A stretch of 64,000 nucleotides of DNA from Ideonella oryzae (GCF_024055665.1 NZ_JAMXMC010000015.1:33087-97086), one strand, 5' to 3'. Positions 52,769-61,601 are shown, counted from the first letter of the stretch. Program-made: numbers and translations. The notes: generated by a model from the letters alone, not told the origin.

Positions 52769-54139
52769 TCACACCTTGTCGTTGGCCTTCAGGCCGATCT
52801 TGAACTTGGCGAGATAGTCGTTGGGCTTGCGGCCGTCGTAGTTCACGCCGTCGATGAAGCCGCCCTGCACGCCCTTGAAGCCGTCGGTCTTGGGCACTTC
52901 GCTGTCCAGCAGCTTCTTCTCGGCGATCAGGGCCTTGGCGGCCTGCAGGTAGATGTCCGGGCGGTAGACCTTCTTGGCCGTGTCGATGTACCAGCTGTCG
53001 GGCTTGGCCTCGCCGATCTGGCCCCAGCGGCGCATCTGGGTCAGGTACCAGATGGCATCGCTGTAGAAGGGATAGGTGGCGTAGTTGCGGAAGAAGATGT
53101 TGAAGTCCGGCGCGGGGCGCTTGTCGCCCTTCTCGTACTCGAAGGTGCCGGTCATGCTGTTGCCGATGACCGCGGCGTCGGCGCCCACGTACTGCGACTT
53201 GGACAGCAGCTTGACCGCCTCGATGCGGTTGGCCATGGAGGCGTCCAGCCACTTGCCCGCGCGGATCAGGGCCTTGACCACGGCGATGTGGGTGTTGGGG
53301 TACTTGTCGGCCCAGGCCTTGGTGACGCCGAAGACCTTCTCGGGGTTGCCCTTCCAGATTTCGTCGTCGGTGATGACGGGCACGCCGATGCCCTTGACCA
53401 CGGCCTGTTGGTTCCAGGGCTCGCCCACGCAGTAGCCGTGGATGGTGCCGGCTTCCATGGTGGCGGGCATCTGCGGCGGCGGGGTGACCGACAGCAGCAC
53501 GTCAGCGCTCTTGGTGCCGCTGATGTCGCTGGGGGTGTAGTAGCCGGGGTTCAGGCCGCCGGCGGCCAGCCAGTAGCGCAGCTCGTAGTTGTGGGTGGAG
53601 ACCGGGAAGACCATGCCCATCTTGAAGGTCTTGCCCTCCTTCTTCCAGGCGTCGACCACCTTCTTCAGGGCATCGGCCTTGATCGGGTGTTCGACCTTGC
53701 CGCCCTGCATCGGCAGGTTCTTCTTCATCTCGGCCCAGACCGCGTTGGACACGGTGATGGCGTTGCCGTTCATGTCCATGCTGAAGGCGGTGACGATGTC
53801 GGCCTTGGTGCCGAAGCCCACGGCCGCGCCCAGGGGCTGGCCGGCCAGCATGTGCGCGCCGTCGAGCTGGCCGTCGATCACGCGGTCCAGCAGCACCTTC
53901 CAGTTGGCCTGGGCCTCCAGCTGCACGTTCAGGCCTTCGTCCTCGAAGTAGCCTTTCTCATAGGCGATGACCAGCGGGGCGCAGTCGGTGAGCTTGATGA
54001 AGCCGAACTTCAGCGCTTCCTTCTCGGGCTGGCCGGCCTTCTGGGCCAGGGCGGGCAGGCTCAGGCCCGCCGAGCCGGCCAGGGCGGCGGCCCCGGCGAC
54101 GAAGCGGCGACGATCGATCACGGACTTGGACGAGGACAT
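52769..54139 (-). CDS. nrtA: Periplasmic nitrate-binding protein
   Basis: A 456-residue substrate-binding protein. The N-terminus has a Tat signal ([24 protein letters not shown]). Mature domain: [28 protein letters not shown], then [23 protein letters not shown], which lines the nitrate site in NrtA, and [32 protein letters not shown]. The ATG at 54139 fits the Tat peptide with GGAGAAGCC upstream. First gene of the transporter operon with an untranslated leader near 305 bases. Confidence 0.95.
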   Translation of the reverse strand: MSSSKSVIDRRRFVAGAAALAGSAGLSLPALAQKAGQPEKEALKFGFIKLTDCAPLVIAYEKGYFEDEGLNVQLEAQANWKVLLDRVIDGQLDGAHMLAGQPLGAAVGFGTKADIVTAFSMDMNGNAITVSNAVWAEMKKNLPMQGGKVEHPIKADALKKVVDAWKKEGKTFKMGMVFPVSTHNYELRYWLAAGGLNPGYYTPSDISGTKSADVLLSVTPPPQMPATMEAGTIHGYCVGEPWNQQAVVKGIGVPVITDDEIWKGNPEKVFGVTKAWADKYPNTHIAVVKALIRAGKWLDASMANRIEAVKLLSKSQYVGADAAVIGNSMTGTFEYEKGDKRPAPDFNIFFRNYATYPFYSDAIWYLTQMRRWGQIGEAKPDSWYIDTAKKVYRPDIYLQAAKALIAEKKLLDSEVPKTDGFKGVQGGFIDGVNYDGRKPNDYLAKFKIGLKANDKV

Positions 54140-54335
54140 GGCTTCTCCTGGACGCGGGAAGTGGACGGTGGAAAGCAAAAAGCGTCTTCATCGGGCGCCG
54201 GCGCGGGCCGGGGCGATGGAGACGCTGTGGGGGTGACGGGCGGCGACAGGCCGCTCGGCAGAAGGGGGCAGGGCAGACCGTCGTTGATCTGGCGCCTGGG
54301 GAGCGCGGCCGGTGGGGCGGGGCTGCCAGGGGTGG

Positions 54336-54352
54336 AAAAAGGAGGCGCCTCC
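54336..54352 (-). terminator. Leader terminator (attenuator) before nrtA
   Basis: On the minus strand the palindrome GGAGGCGCCTCC is followed directly by TTTTT. It lies about 92-108 bases downstream of the predicted start and ~200 bases upstream of the nrtA ATG, so it interrupts the leader rather than ending a gene. Length and position are like the NasR-controlled terminator of Klebsiella nasF. Confidence 0.75.
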
Positions 54353-54454
54353 CAGCTCACCGGAAACCGATGTCCGGGAGAGCGCCTGTGTCCAAAACCG
54401 CTCTGGTACCTTACAACCTGACCGTGTGATCCTTGCGGACCACGGGAACAGTTA

Positions 54455-54470
54455 TGCAACCCGCGTGCCA
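54455..54470 (-). promoter_or_regulatory. Perfect sigma-54 promoter of nrtA
   Basis: Minus strand TGGCACG-CGGG-TTGCA matches the -24/-12 consensus at all fixed positions. Expected start near 54444. Two NtrC-like sites lie about 97 and 128 bases upstream. Confidence 0.88.
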
Positions 54471-54533
54471 GCCTGTTTCCCCGGGGAAGAGGCCCGGCGA
54501 GCCCCTGCGGGCCGCCTCAGATTGCGGCGCGCT

Positions 54534-54580
54534 GCACCGCAACGGCGCCCCGCGCCGGGGCCGCGCACCAGAACAGGTGG
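54534..54580. promoter_or_regulatory. Tandem NtrC-like binding sites
   Basis: Site 1, GCACC-GCAAC-GGCGC (54534-54548), matches GCACC-N5-GGTGC with one mismatch. Site 2, GCACC-AGAACA-GGTGG (54565-54580), has one mismatch and one extra spacer base. Their centres are about 31 bases apart, three helical turns, and lie near -97 and -128 relative to the predicted nrtA start, like the paired enhancer sites of glnA. Confidence 0.65.
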
Positions 54581-54641
54581 TCGGGCCTGGGCGCAGCAAG
54601 CCGCTCGGGCTTCGGGGGGGCTCCGTACAATCGCGGGCATC

Positions 54642-55529
54642 ATGTCCCGTCCCGAAGAAGAATTCATCCTGACCCTGTCGTGCCGCGACACCAAGGGGAT
54701 CGTCCACAACGTCTCGGGCCTGCTGTATCAGGCCGGCTGCAACATCATCGACTCCCAGCAGTTCGGTGACGTGCAGGGCGAGGGGGCGACCGGCCTCTTC
54801 TTCATGCGGGTGCATTTCGAGGCGCCGCCGCACCTGGCGGACGTGGCCACGCTGGAAAACCTGTTCGCCCATGTGCGCGAGCAGTTCGGCATGGAGGCGC
54901 GCATCCGCGCCGCCGCCCAGCGCCCGCGTGTCTTGCTGATGGTGAGCCAGCATGGCCACTGCCTGAACGACCTGCTGTTCCGCTGGAAGAGCGGCCAGCT
55001 GCCGGTGGACATCCCGGCCATCGTCTCCAACCACACCACCTTCCAGTCCCTGGTCGAGAGCTACGGCATTCCCTTCCTCCACCTGCCGTTGGTGGGCGGC
55101 TCGGACGCCGAGACCAAGCGCGCCCAGGAAAAGCAGATCGAGGCGCTGATCGCCTCCGAGCGCATCGACCTGGTGGTGCTGGCGCGCTACATGCAGATCC
55201 TCTCGCGCGAGTTCTGCGAGCAGCTGCGCGGGCGCGCCATCAACATCCACCACAGCTTCCTGCCCAGTTTCAAGGGCGCCAAGCCCTATTACCAGGCCCA
55301 TGCCCGGGGCGTGAAGCTGATCGGTGCCACCGCCCACTATGTGACGCCCGAACTGGACGAGGGCCCGATCATCGAGCAGGACGTGGCCCGGGTGGACCAT
55401 TCCCTCTCGGCCGAGGACCTGACCGCCGTGGGCCGCGACGTGGAGTGCGTGGTGCTGGCCCGCGCGGTGCGCTGGCATGTCGAGCGCCGCGTGCTGATCA
55501 ACGGCCACAAGACCGTGGTCTTCCGCTGA
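54642..55529 (+). CDS. purU: Formyltetrahydrofolate deformylase
   Basis: A 295-residue enzyme that hydrolyses 10-formyl-THF to formate and THF, keeping one-carbon units balanced. N-terminal ACT-like domain (about 6-90, FILTLSCRDTKGIVHNVSGLLYQAGCNI), then a formyltransferase-type catalytic domain with NHTTFQSLVESYGIPF, the catalytic AINIHHSFLPSFKGAKPY and GATAHYVTPELDEGPII (His/Asp). ATG at 54642. Followed 25 bases later by an NTF2-like gene in the same direction. Confidence 0.95.
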   Translation: MSRPEEEFILTLSCRDTKGIVHNVSGLLYQAGCNIIDSQQFGDVQGEGATGLFFMRVHFEAPPHLADVATLENLFAHVREQFGMEARIRAAAQRPRVLLMVSQHGHCLNDLLFRWKSGQLPVDIPAIVSNHTTFQSLVESYGIPFLHLPLVGGSDAETKRAQEKQIEALIASERIDLVVLARYMQILSREFCEQLRGRAINIHHSFLPSFKGAKPYYQAHARGVKLIGATAHYVTPELDEGPIIEQDVARVDHSLSAEDLTAVGRDVECVVLARAVRWHVERRVLINGHKTVVFR

Positions 55530-55554
55530 CCTGCCACCGACGGAGTTCACGCCC

Positions 55555-56010
55555 ATGCCCTCGTCCCGCGCCAAAGCCCAGACCGCCGCGCTGATGGCCT
55601 CGCCGGACGACGTGGAGGCCCAGTTCTACGAGGGCCTGCGCGAGGGCGATCTGGACAAGGTGATGGCGGTCTGGTCCGAGGAGGACGAGCTGCTGTGCGT
55701 GCACCCGGGCGGCCCGCGCCTGGTGGGCGCCGCCGCGGTACGCACCGGCTTCGAAGCCATCTGCAGCAACGGCGCGCTGAACATCCACGCCGAGAACGTG
55801 CGCCGCATGCAGACCCTGGGCTGCGCGGTGCACAGCGTGATGGAGCGCATCGAGGTCAGCGAGGACGACGCCATCCGCACCGGCTGGGTCATGGCCACCA
55901 ACGTCTACCTCAAGACGGCCCTGGGCTGGCGCATGGTGGCCCACCACGCCAGCCCGGCGTCCGAGGACGCGCTGCCCGAAATCGTCGAGGTGCCGGCCGT
56001 TCTGCACTGA
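55555..56010 (+). CDS. NTF2/SnoaL-like protein
   Basis: A 151-residue cone-fold protein. Typical segments: DVEAQFYEGLREGDLDKVMAVWSEEDELLCVHPGGPRLVGAAAVRTGFEAI, a pattern shared by SnoaL-3 and YybH-type proteins, and WVMATNVYLKTALGWRMVAHHASP at the end. The pocket may bind a small ligand; no catalytic residues are certain. Between purU and the hydrolase on one likely transcript. Confidence 0.85.
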   Translation: MPSSRAKAQTAALMASPDDVEAQFYEGLREGDLDKVMAVWSEEDELLCVHPGGPRLVGAAAVRTGFEAICSNGALNIHAENVRRMQTLGCAVHSVMERIEVSEDDAIRTGWVMATNVYLKTALGWRMVAHHASPASEDALPEIVEVPAVLH

Positions 56011-56058
56011 GGCGGCACCGCGCTGACTGCGGTCCTGAGCCCCGTTCCACCGTCGTTC

Positions 56059-57027
56059 ATGCAGTCCTATCTTGCGCCCTTCTGGCTGCCCGGCGGCCAT
56101 CTGCAGACCATCTGGGGCGCGCGCGTGTCCCGCCCCAATCTCGGCCCCAAGTCGGTGTACCAGCGCGAACGCTGGACGACCCCCGACGGCGACTTCATCG
56201 ACGTGGACCTGCGCCCGGCGGTCGACCCGCAGGCGCCCTGGCTGGTGCTCTTTCATGGCCTGGAGGGCTCCTCGGACAGCGCCTATGCCCGCGCCTTTGC
56301 CGAGGTGGCGGCTGCGCGGGGTTGGTCCTATGCGGTGCCGCACTTTCGCGGCTGTTCGGGCGAGATCAACCAGGCCCCGCGGGCCTACCACTCGGGCGAC
56401 TTCGAGGAGATGGGCTGGATCCTGGCGCGGCTGCGCGCGCGCAGCGCCCAGCCGCTCAGGGTGGTGGGCATCTCGCTGGGCGGCAATGCCCTGCTGCGCT
56501 GGGCGGGCGAGGCCGGCGAGGCGGCTGCAGCCCAGGTCGCGGCGGTGGCGGCGGTGTGCTCGCCGCTGGACCTGGCGGCGGGCGGCCATGCCATCGGCCG
56601 CGGCTTCAACCGGCAGGTTTACGGGCGCATGTTCCTGAACACCATGAAGCCCAAGGCCCGGGCCAAGCTGCTGCAGCACCCGGGCCTGTTCGACGGCGAG
56701 CGTCTGCGCCGGGTGCGCACGCTCTACGAGTTCGACGATCTGTTCACCGCCCCCTTGCATGGTTTTCGGGGTGTGGAGGATTATTGGGCCCGGGCCTCGG
56801 CCAAGCCGCACCTGGCCCGCATCCGCGTGCCGGCGCTGGCCCTCAATGCCCGCAACGACCCTTTTGTGCCGGCCGCCAGCCTGCCGCGGGGCGACCAGGT
56901 GGGGCGCCACGTCACGCTGTGGCAGCCGGCCCATGGCGGGCATGTGGGCTTCCCGGCCGGACGCTTCCCGGGCCATGTGCTGCACATGCCTGCCGCGGTG
57001 GCCGACTGGCTGGCGGCCCACGCCTGA
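56059..57027 (+). CDS. YheT-family alpha/beta hydrolase
   Basis: A 322-residue hydrolase. The family-specific N-terminus PFWLPGGHLQTIWGARV is present, followed by LVLFHGLEGSSDSAYARAF, the nucleophile elbow GISLGGNALL (Ser139), the Asp region LALNARNDPFVP and the His in PAHGGHVGFP. YheT relatives act on small esters or lipids; the physiological substrate is unknown. The next gene starts 16 bases after its stop. Confidence 0.92.
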   Translation: MQSYLAPFWLPGGHLQTIWGARVSRPNLGPKSVYQRERWTTPDGDFIDVDLRPAVDPQAPWLVLFHGLEGSSDSAYARAFAEVAAARGWSYAVPHFRGCSGEINQAPRAYHSGDFEEMGWILARLRARSAQPLRVVGISLGGNALLRWAGEAGEAAAAQVAAVAAVCSPLDLAAGGHAIGRGFNRQVYGRMFLNTMKPKARAKLLQHPGLFDGERLRRVRTLYEFDDLFTAPLHGFRGVEDYWARASAKPHLARIRVPALALNARNDPFVPAASLPRGDQVGRHVTLWQPAHGGHVGFPAGRFPGHVLHMPAAVADWLAAHA

Positions 57028-57043
57028 AGACAAGGAGCCCGCG

Positions 57044-57586
57044 ATGGACGAGATGGTGAAGGCCGCCCTGGCCAAGTGGCCCCATGTGCCGCACTGTTAC
57101 GGCTGGCTGGGCCTGGACGCCCGGGGCGACTGGTACATGCGCGACGACCGCACCCAGGCCGCCGGCCCCTTCCCGCAGAGCAAAGGCAGCCGCATCCAGC
57201 ACGACAAGCTGCGCGAGTTCATCGAACGCAACTACGAGGCCGACGCCCAGGGCTGCTGGTTCTTCCAGAACGGCCCGCAGCGGGTCTATGTCGAGCTGGA
57301 GGCCACGCCCCTCATCTGGCGTCTGCGCCGGGACGATGCCGGCGAACTGCATGTCCGGGCCCACACCGGGCTGCCGGCCGGCCCGGTCGTGGCCAGCTGG
57401 CTGGACGAGACGGGCCACCTCTATCTGCAGACCGGCCAGGGTCTGGGCTTGGTCCACAGCCAGGACATGGCCGTGGCGGCCGACGAGGTGGAGGCCGGTC
57501 GCTGGGATCCGCAGCCGGCGGACAGCGCCGCCCTGCCAGCGGGCTTCGGTTTTGTGCGCAGCCCGCAGGCCGCCGCCCACGCCTGA
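57044..57586 (+). CDS. Conserved unknown protein (Trp/acidic, soluble)
   Basis: A 180-residue soluble protein without signal peptide. It begins MDEMVKAALAKWPHVPHCYGWLGLDARGDWYMRDD and contains IERNYEADAQGCWFFQNGPQRVYVELEATPLIWRL and DETGHLYLQTGQGLGLVHSQDM. It appears to be a conserved Burkholderiales protein found downstream of the YheT-type hydrolase, with the look of two beta-rich sub-domains; I cannot give a function. The ATG at 57044 follows AAGGAGCCCGCG. Confidence 0.75.
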   Translation: MDEMVKAALAKWPHVPHCYGWLGLDARGDWYMRDDRTQAAGPFPQSKGSRIQHDKLREFIERNYEADAQGCWFFQNGPQRVYVELEATPLIWRLRRDDAGELHVRAHTGLPAGPVVASWLDETGHLYLQTGQGLGLVHSQDMAVAADEVEAGRWDPQPADSAALPAGFGFVRSPQAAAHA

Positions 57587-57598
57587 GCCACGGACATG

Positions 57599-57620
57599 AA
57601 AAAGCCGCCCGAAGGCGGCT
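57599..57620 (-). terminator. Intrinsic terminator of the cytochrome gene
   Basis: Minus strand AGCCGCC-TTCG-GGCGGCT followed by TTTT(T). A 7-bp GC stem with a stable UUCG-type tetraloop, 27 bases after the cytochrome stop. Confidence 0.9.
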
Positions 57621-57647
57621 TGCAGCATCCTCAGCTCAGCAGCGCGT

Positions 57648-58184
57648 TCACTGCGCGGCGCTGGCCGCCTCGGCCGGGGCCTTGGGTTCGGGGAATTTGG
57701 CGCCGGCGTTGTTGGCCATGTAGACCACCGCGCGCGACACTTCCAGTTCCGACAGGTCGGAGGCGCCACCCTTGGCCGGCATGGCGTTCTTGCCGTTCAG
57801 GGCCGAATGCAGCAGGGCGTCAAAGCCGGTCGCGATGCGCGGGCCCCAGGCGCCAGCGTCGCCGAACTTGGGCGCGTTCAGGGTGCCAGCGGCATGGCAA
57901 CCCGAGCAGATCGCCTTGTAGACCTCTTCGCCGGTGCGGGCCACGCCGCCACCGGTGGACACGTTCAGGGTCAGCGCGCCCACTGGCTGAATGCGGGTGG
58001 CCACGGCCTCGGGGGTCATGGCGTCCGAGCCCGCGCCCTGCTTGGCGCCGTTGGACACATAGACGATCAACAGGACGATGATCAGGATGGGGATGGCGAA
58101 CGAGGCCACCACGGTCAGGACCAGTTGCTTGGGCGTCTTGATCGGCCCTTCGTGGGCCTGTTGGGCGTCGTGGGCTTGGCTCAT
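57648..58184 (-). CDS. Membrane-anchored c-type cytochrome (c5-like)
   Basis: A 178-residue cytochrome with one N-terminal membrane anchor (about 20-44, QLVLTVVASFAIPILIIVLLIVYV) and a periplasmic class I domain. Heme motif C93-S-G-C96-H97, axial Met in KNAMPAKGG, and the GDAGAWGPRIATGFDALLHSALNG stretch common in cytochrome c5 proteins. An Ala/Pro tail follows. Such proteins shuttle electrons to terminal oxidases. ATG at 58184; the frame upstream is not coding. Confidence 0.9.
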   Translation of the reverse strand: MSQAHDAQQAHEGPIKTPKQLVLTVVASFAIPILIIVLLIVYVSNGAKQGAGSDAMTPEAVATRIQPVGALTLNVSTGGGVARTGEEVYKAICSGCHAAGTLNAPKFGDAGAWGPRIATGFDALLHSALNGKNAMPAKGGASDLSELEVSRAVVYMANNAGAKFPEPKAPAEAASAAQ

Positions 58185-58378
58185 GAATTCCTCGTTCTTC
58201 GGGTGGGGACAGCCGATCGTGGCATGAAGCTCACGCGCGCGATCTCGGGCAAAACGAGCAGCATAAAGTGCTGCGTCTGCGGCTTGTCTGATTTGCAGCA
58301 AGGACCGCGCAGATTCTTCCCGGGGCATGCGCCGACGGCAAGCCTCGCAGGGCTGCTAGAATCCGCCGCTTCCATCGT

Positions 58379-58454
58379 GCGCCCGTAGCTCAATGGATAG
58401 AGTACTGGCCTCCGAAGCCAGGGGTTGCTGGTTCGATCCCAGCCGGGCGCACCA
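58379..58454 (+). tRNA. tRNA-Arg (anticodon CCG)
   Basis: A 76-base cloverleaf with CCA encoded. Acceptor stem GCGCCCG pairs with CGGGCGC; D-arm AGCTCAATGGATAGAGT; anticodon stem CTGGC/GCCAG with loop CTCCGAA (anticodon CCG, reads CGG); T-loop GGTTCGATCC. No intron and all stems pair. Confidence 0.97.
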
Positions 58455-58570
58455 CCATCTGTCTTCGGGCAGATTGCCCGGCCTTTGCGAGGCAAGCTGC
58501 CCTGTTCTCCCTGGGGCCCTGAGCGGCACAGTGGCGTGGTCTTCAGCCACCGCCCCTCGCAGGCCCCTCC

Positions 58571-59311
58571 ATGAACCCCCACACACTTCCTCGCCAGGCC
58601 GGGATGGCCTGCGTCCTGCTGCTTTGCCTGGGCGCGGCCCGGGCCGAAGGCGGCGCCTGCGGCATGGCCCAGACGCCCGCCGCCTCGCCCAGCGACCTGG
58701 CCAACCAGGTCAGTGACCTGTCGCTGGCCCACTGGGCCGAGCAGCCGGCCGGGCCGGTCACCTGTTCCTATGGCTACTTCGCCGCCAAGTGCGGCGACTT
58801 CCAGACCGCCCACCGCATCTTCGACAAGTGCATTGCCAAGGGCTATGCCGGCGCGATGATCTGGAAGGGCCTGCTGCTGGAGGATGGCAGCGGGGTGCCG
58901 CGGGACCCGGTCCAGGCGGCAGCCCTCTACAAGCAGGCCGCCGAGAGCGGCTCCGAGCACTACGCCACCCTGGGCAAGCTGCACTACGCCAGCGCCCTGT
59001 ACGAGGGCAATGGCGTGCCCAAGGACGAGGCCGCGGCCCGCCGGTGGTTCCAGCAGGCGGCGGCCGAGGGCAGTGCGGATGCGCAGGAGTTCCTGGCCAC
59101 CGGCCACCACACCGGCTCGCGCAACCTGCGCGGCGAGGGGGTGGGCACACCCAGCGAGCCGGTGAGCGGCCAGCGCCTGCTGCGCCAGGTCAGCGCGGCA
59201 CTGCCCACGCTGCCCGCCTTGCCGGCCTTGCTGGCGGCGGCCCTGGCTGCCCTGGTTGCTTTCGGCGCCTGGCGCCAGGGGCGCCGTCCGTCCTCCCAAG
59301 CCGCGAGCTGA
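58571..59311 (+). CDS. Exported Sel1-repeat protein with C-terminal membrane anchor
   Basis: A 246-residue protein. Signal peptide ACVLLLCLGAARA, then a Cys-containing segment (GGACGM, VTCSYGYFAAKCGD). Sel1/TPR-like repeats include AHRIFDKCIAKGYAGAMIWKGLLLEDGSGVPRDPVQAAALYKQAAESG and ALYEGNGVPKDEAAARRWFQQAAAEGSADAQEFLA. A C-terminal membrane helix (ALPALLAAALAALVAFGAW) anchors it facing the periplasm. First gene of a five-gene operon with a stator-like pair and a two-component system; six bases separate it from the next. Confidence 0.85.
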   Translation: MNPHTLPRQAGMACVLLLCLGAARAEGGACGMAQTPAASPSDLANQVSDLSLAHWAEQPAGPVTCSYGYFAAKCGDFQTAHRIFDKCIAKGYAGAMIWKGLLLEDGSGVPRDPVQAAALYKQAAESGSEHYATLGKLHYASALYEGNGVPKDEAAARRWFQQAAAEGSADAQEFLATGHHTGSRNLRGEGVGTPSEPVSGQRLLRQVSAALPTLPALPALLAAALAALVAFGAWRQGRRPSSQAAS

Positions 59312-59317
59312 ACGACC

Positions 59318-59803
59318 ATGCACACCACGATCGACGGTGCCCTGTATGGCACCAGCCAACTCTTTCTCGTGCCCGTGCTGCTGGGCATTGCCGTCCTCTT
59401 CGCCTATGCCTTCTACGCGCTGGGTGCCTGCCTGGTGCAGGCTGCGCAGCGCCACCGGGGCCGCGGCGCCGGCTTTGAGTTGCAGCAGGCCCGGGCCACC
59501 CAGCCGGCGCTGGACCTGGCCGCGCTGGAGCTGATGGCCCTGCGGCGCCTGGAGTTCGTGCGCATTAGCACGCGGGTGGCGCCCATGCTGGGCCTGGTGG
59601 CCACGATGATCCCGATGGGGCCGGCGCTCAACGCCCTGGCCGAGGGGCAGATCGCCGAGGTCTCGCGCGGCCTGACCATGGCCTTTTCGGCGGTCATCCT
59701 GGCCTTGATCGCCTCGGCCATCACCTATGCCATCGCCCAGGTGCGCCGGCGCTGGTACGCCAGCGACCTGCTGGCCCTGCAGGCGGCGGAGGTGCCGGCA
59801 TGA
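59318..59803 (+). CDS. MotA/TolQ/ExbB-like proton channel subunit
   Basis: A 161-residue membrane protein with three helices: about 15-40 (LFLVPVLLGIAVLFAYAFYALGACL), 88-108 (VAPMLGLVATMIPMGPAL) and 118-140 (FSAVILALIASAITYAIA). The middle and last helices match the ExbB/TolQ core (APLLGLLGT; then the Ala-rich third helix). It is shorter than ExbB (~240 aa). Its stop overlaps the start of the DUF2149 gene by 4 bases, so the two should form one complex that uses proton-motive force. Confidence 0.88.
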   Translation: MHTTIDGALYGTSQLFLVPVLLGIAVLFAYAFYALGACLVQAAQRHRGRGAGFELQQARATQPALDLAALELMALRRLEFVRISTRVAPMLGLVATMIPMGPALNALAEGQIAEVSRGLTMAFSAVILALIASAITYAIAQVRRRWYASDLLALQAAEVPA

Positions 59804-60114
59804 TCGGCGAGCGCCTGCTGGCCGAGGAGGACGACGATCCCGTCCTCTCCCTGGTCAATCTGATCGATGTCTTTCTGGTCATCATCGCCGCGCTGCTGCT
59901 GGCCATGGCGCAGCACCCGTTGAGCCCGTTCTCGAACGACAAGCTCACGGTCATCCGCAATGCGGGCCAGGCCAATATGGAGGTGGTCATCAAGAACGGA
60001 CAGAAGGTGGAACGCTACAAGGCCGATGCCTCGGCCGGCGTCGGCAGCCGGGGGGTGAAGGCCGGGGTGGCCTACCGCATGGCCGATGGCGCCATGGTCT
60101 ACGTGCCGGAGTGA
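59800..60114 (+). CDS. DUF2149 protein, ExbD/MotB-like with membrane Asp
   Basis: A 104-residue protein with one membrane helix (about 17-38) containing NLIDVFLVII. In ExbD the equivalent stretch is PLIDVMLVLL, whose Asp carries the proton, so Asp23 here is the likely proton carrier. The periplasmic part has VEVV-type strands (ANMEVVIKNGQKVERYKAD, GVKAGVAYRMADGAMVYV), as in DUF2149. It lacks an OmpA-like peptidoglycan domain. Paired with the ExbB-like gene by a 4-base overlap. Confidence 0.85.
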   Translation: MIGERLLAEEDDDPVLSLVNLIDVFLVIIAALLLAMAQHPLSPFSNDKLTVIRNAGQANMEVVIKNGQKVERYKADASAGVGSRGVKAGVAYRMADGAMVYVPE

Positions 60115-60137
60115 GTCGCCCCCGTGCCTGATGCAAG

Positions 60138-61601
60138 ATGCGGGGCCTGATGAACACCGCCCCGTTGCCACCTCCACAAGCCGCCGCTGCCGGCCCGGCG
60201 TCGGCGCCGCACCTGCTGCTGCTGGGCCGTGCCTTGCTGTGGCGGCTGGGCGTGGTGGCCTTGCTGGTCGTCGCCTGGCTGGCCTACAGCGACTGGCGTG
60301 AGTGGCGCCAGCGCACGGCCCAGGCCCTGCCCGGCACCGCGGCCCTGGCCGCGCAGCTGCTCAGCGATGACCTGGTCACTCGCGCCAATGCCTTCAACCG
60401 CACCGAGCTGAGCACCTCGCTGCAGCCGCTGGCGCTGCTGGGGCGCCACGCCCCGTTCTGCGCCGTGGTGACCGACATCCGCGGCCGCCTGCTGGACAGC
60501 GGCTGCCTGCCCAGCCCCGCAGACGATGCCGGCACGGCCGCCATGCTGACCCGCTGGCTGGCCGGCGGATCAGACAGCGCCTGGCGCCAGACCATGCCCC
60601 TCAATCTGTCCGAGGGCATGAAGGCCGGCACGGTGGAGGTGCAGCCCAACTGGGCGCTGGAGGGGCGCACGCTGTGGCAGCGCTGGGGCCTGCTGGCCGC
60701 CGCGGCTGCCGCGCTGATGCTGACGCTGTGGAGCGCTTCCCGGCTGGTGGCCCGTGCCCTGGCGCCGGCCAACCAGGTGCTGCAGGCGCTGGACCGGCTG
60801 GCCGCGGGGGACCTGGCGGTGCGTCTGCCGCCGATGCAGCTGCGCGAGCTCCACCGCATCGGTGTCGGCTTCAACCGCATGGCCGAGCGCCAGGCCGAGG
60901 TGCATCGCGCGCAGCAGCACCTGGCCCAGCATCTGTTGCAGGCCCGGGAGGCCGAGCGCCGGCGCCTGGCGCGCGAGCTGCACGATGAAATGGGACAGAG
61001 CCTGGCGGCCCTGCAGGCGGAGGCCGCGGCCATGTCGCTGATGACCGCCCAGGCCCTGCCCCAGGCGGCGACCAGCGCCCAGGCCATGGGCCGCACCACG
61101 GCCCAGTTGCTCGAAGGCCTGCAGCGCGTGCTGGCCGATCTGCGGCCCCAGGCCCTGGACCGTTTCGGCCTGGCGGTGGCGCTGCAGTCCCTGGTCGGCC
61201 TGCCCCGGCGACGGGCCGATGGCAGCACCCTGCAGGCCGTGCTGCAGCTGCCACCGGACCTGCCGCCGCTGCCGCACGACCACGACGTGCACGTCTACCG
61301 CATCGTCCAGGAGGCCCTGACCAACGCCCTGCGTCACGGCGATGCGCGCGAGGCCCGCGTGTGCCTGGCGCGCGAGGACGGCGGGCTGCGCGTCGAAGTG
61401 ACCGACGACGGCCGGCCGGCCGCGTCCGACGGCCTGCCGGCACCCGGCCATGGCCTGCTGGGCATGCACGAACGGGTGATGGCCCTGGGCGGGCGCCTGC
61501 ACTGGGCGCCGCCGCACGCGGACGGTGGATCGCATCTGCAGGTCTGGCTGCCGCTGGAACCTGTTGCGCGGGACGGTGCGCAAGAAGGGGGGGCGCCATG
61601 A
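60138..61601 (+). CDS. NarX/UhpB-type sensor histidine kinase
   Basis: A 487-residue membrane kinase (a start at 60150 is also possible). TM1 about 33-50, a periplasmic domain of ~130 residues with two Cys (APFCAVV, DSGCLPS), TM2 about 184-205, HAMP (VLQALDRLAAGDLAVRL), then HisKA_3 with His282 in RRLARELHDEMGQSL. The ATP domain has IVQEALTNALRHG, VTDDGRP and GLLGMHERVMALGG. Overlaps the regulator by 4 bases. It is likely to read a periplasmic state made by the stator/Sel1 genes upstream, but that is inference. Confidence 0.92.
   Translation: MRGLMNTAPLPPPQAAAAGPASAPHLLLLGRALLWRLGVVALLVVAWLAYSDWREWRQRTAQALPGTAALAAQLLSDDLVTRANAFNRTELSTSLQPLALLGRHAPFCAVVTDIRGRLLDSGCLPSPADDAGTAAMLTRWLAGGSDSAWRQTMPLNLSEGMKAGTVEVQPNWALEGRTLWQRWGLLAAAAAALMLTLWSASRLVARALAPANQVLQALDRLAAGDLAVRLPPMQLRELHRIGVGFNRMAERQAEVHRAQQHLAQHLLQAREAERRRLARELHDEMGQSLAALQAEAAAMSLMTAQALPQAATSAQAMGRTTAQLLEGLQRVLADLRPQALDRFGLAVALQSLVGLPRRRADGSTLQAVLQLPPDLPPLPHDHDVHVYRIVQEALTNALRHGDAREARVCLAREDGGLRVEVTDDGRPAASDGLPAPGHGLLGMHERVMALGGRLHWAPPHADGGSHLQVWLPLEPVARDGAQEGGAP

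Larger units (their letters stand above)
54140..54641. other. 502-base divergent region nrtA/purU
   Basis: No gene is seen here. On the nrtA side it holds, in order from the gene, a ~200-base leader, an intrinsic terminator, a perfect -24/-12 promoter and two NtrC-like dyads (listed separately). The purU side has no distinct promoter that I can point to; purU's ATG lies only 60 bases from the outer dyad. Confidence 0.75.
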
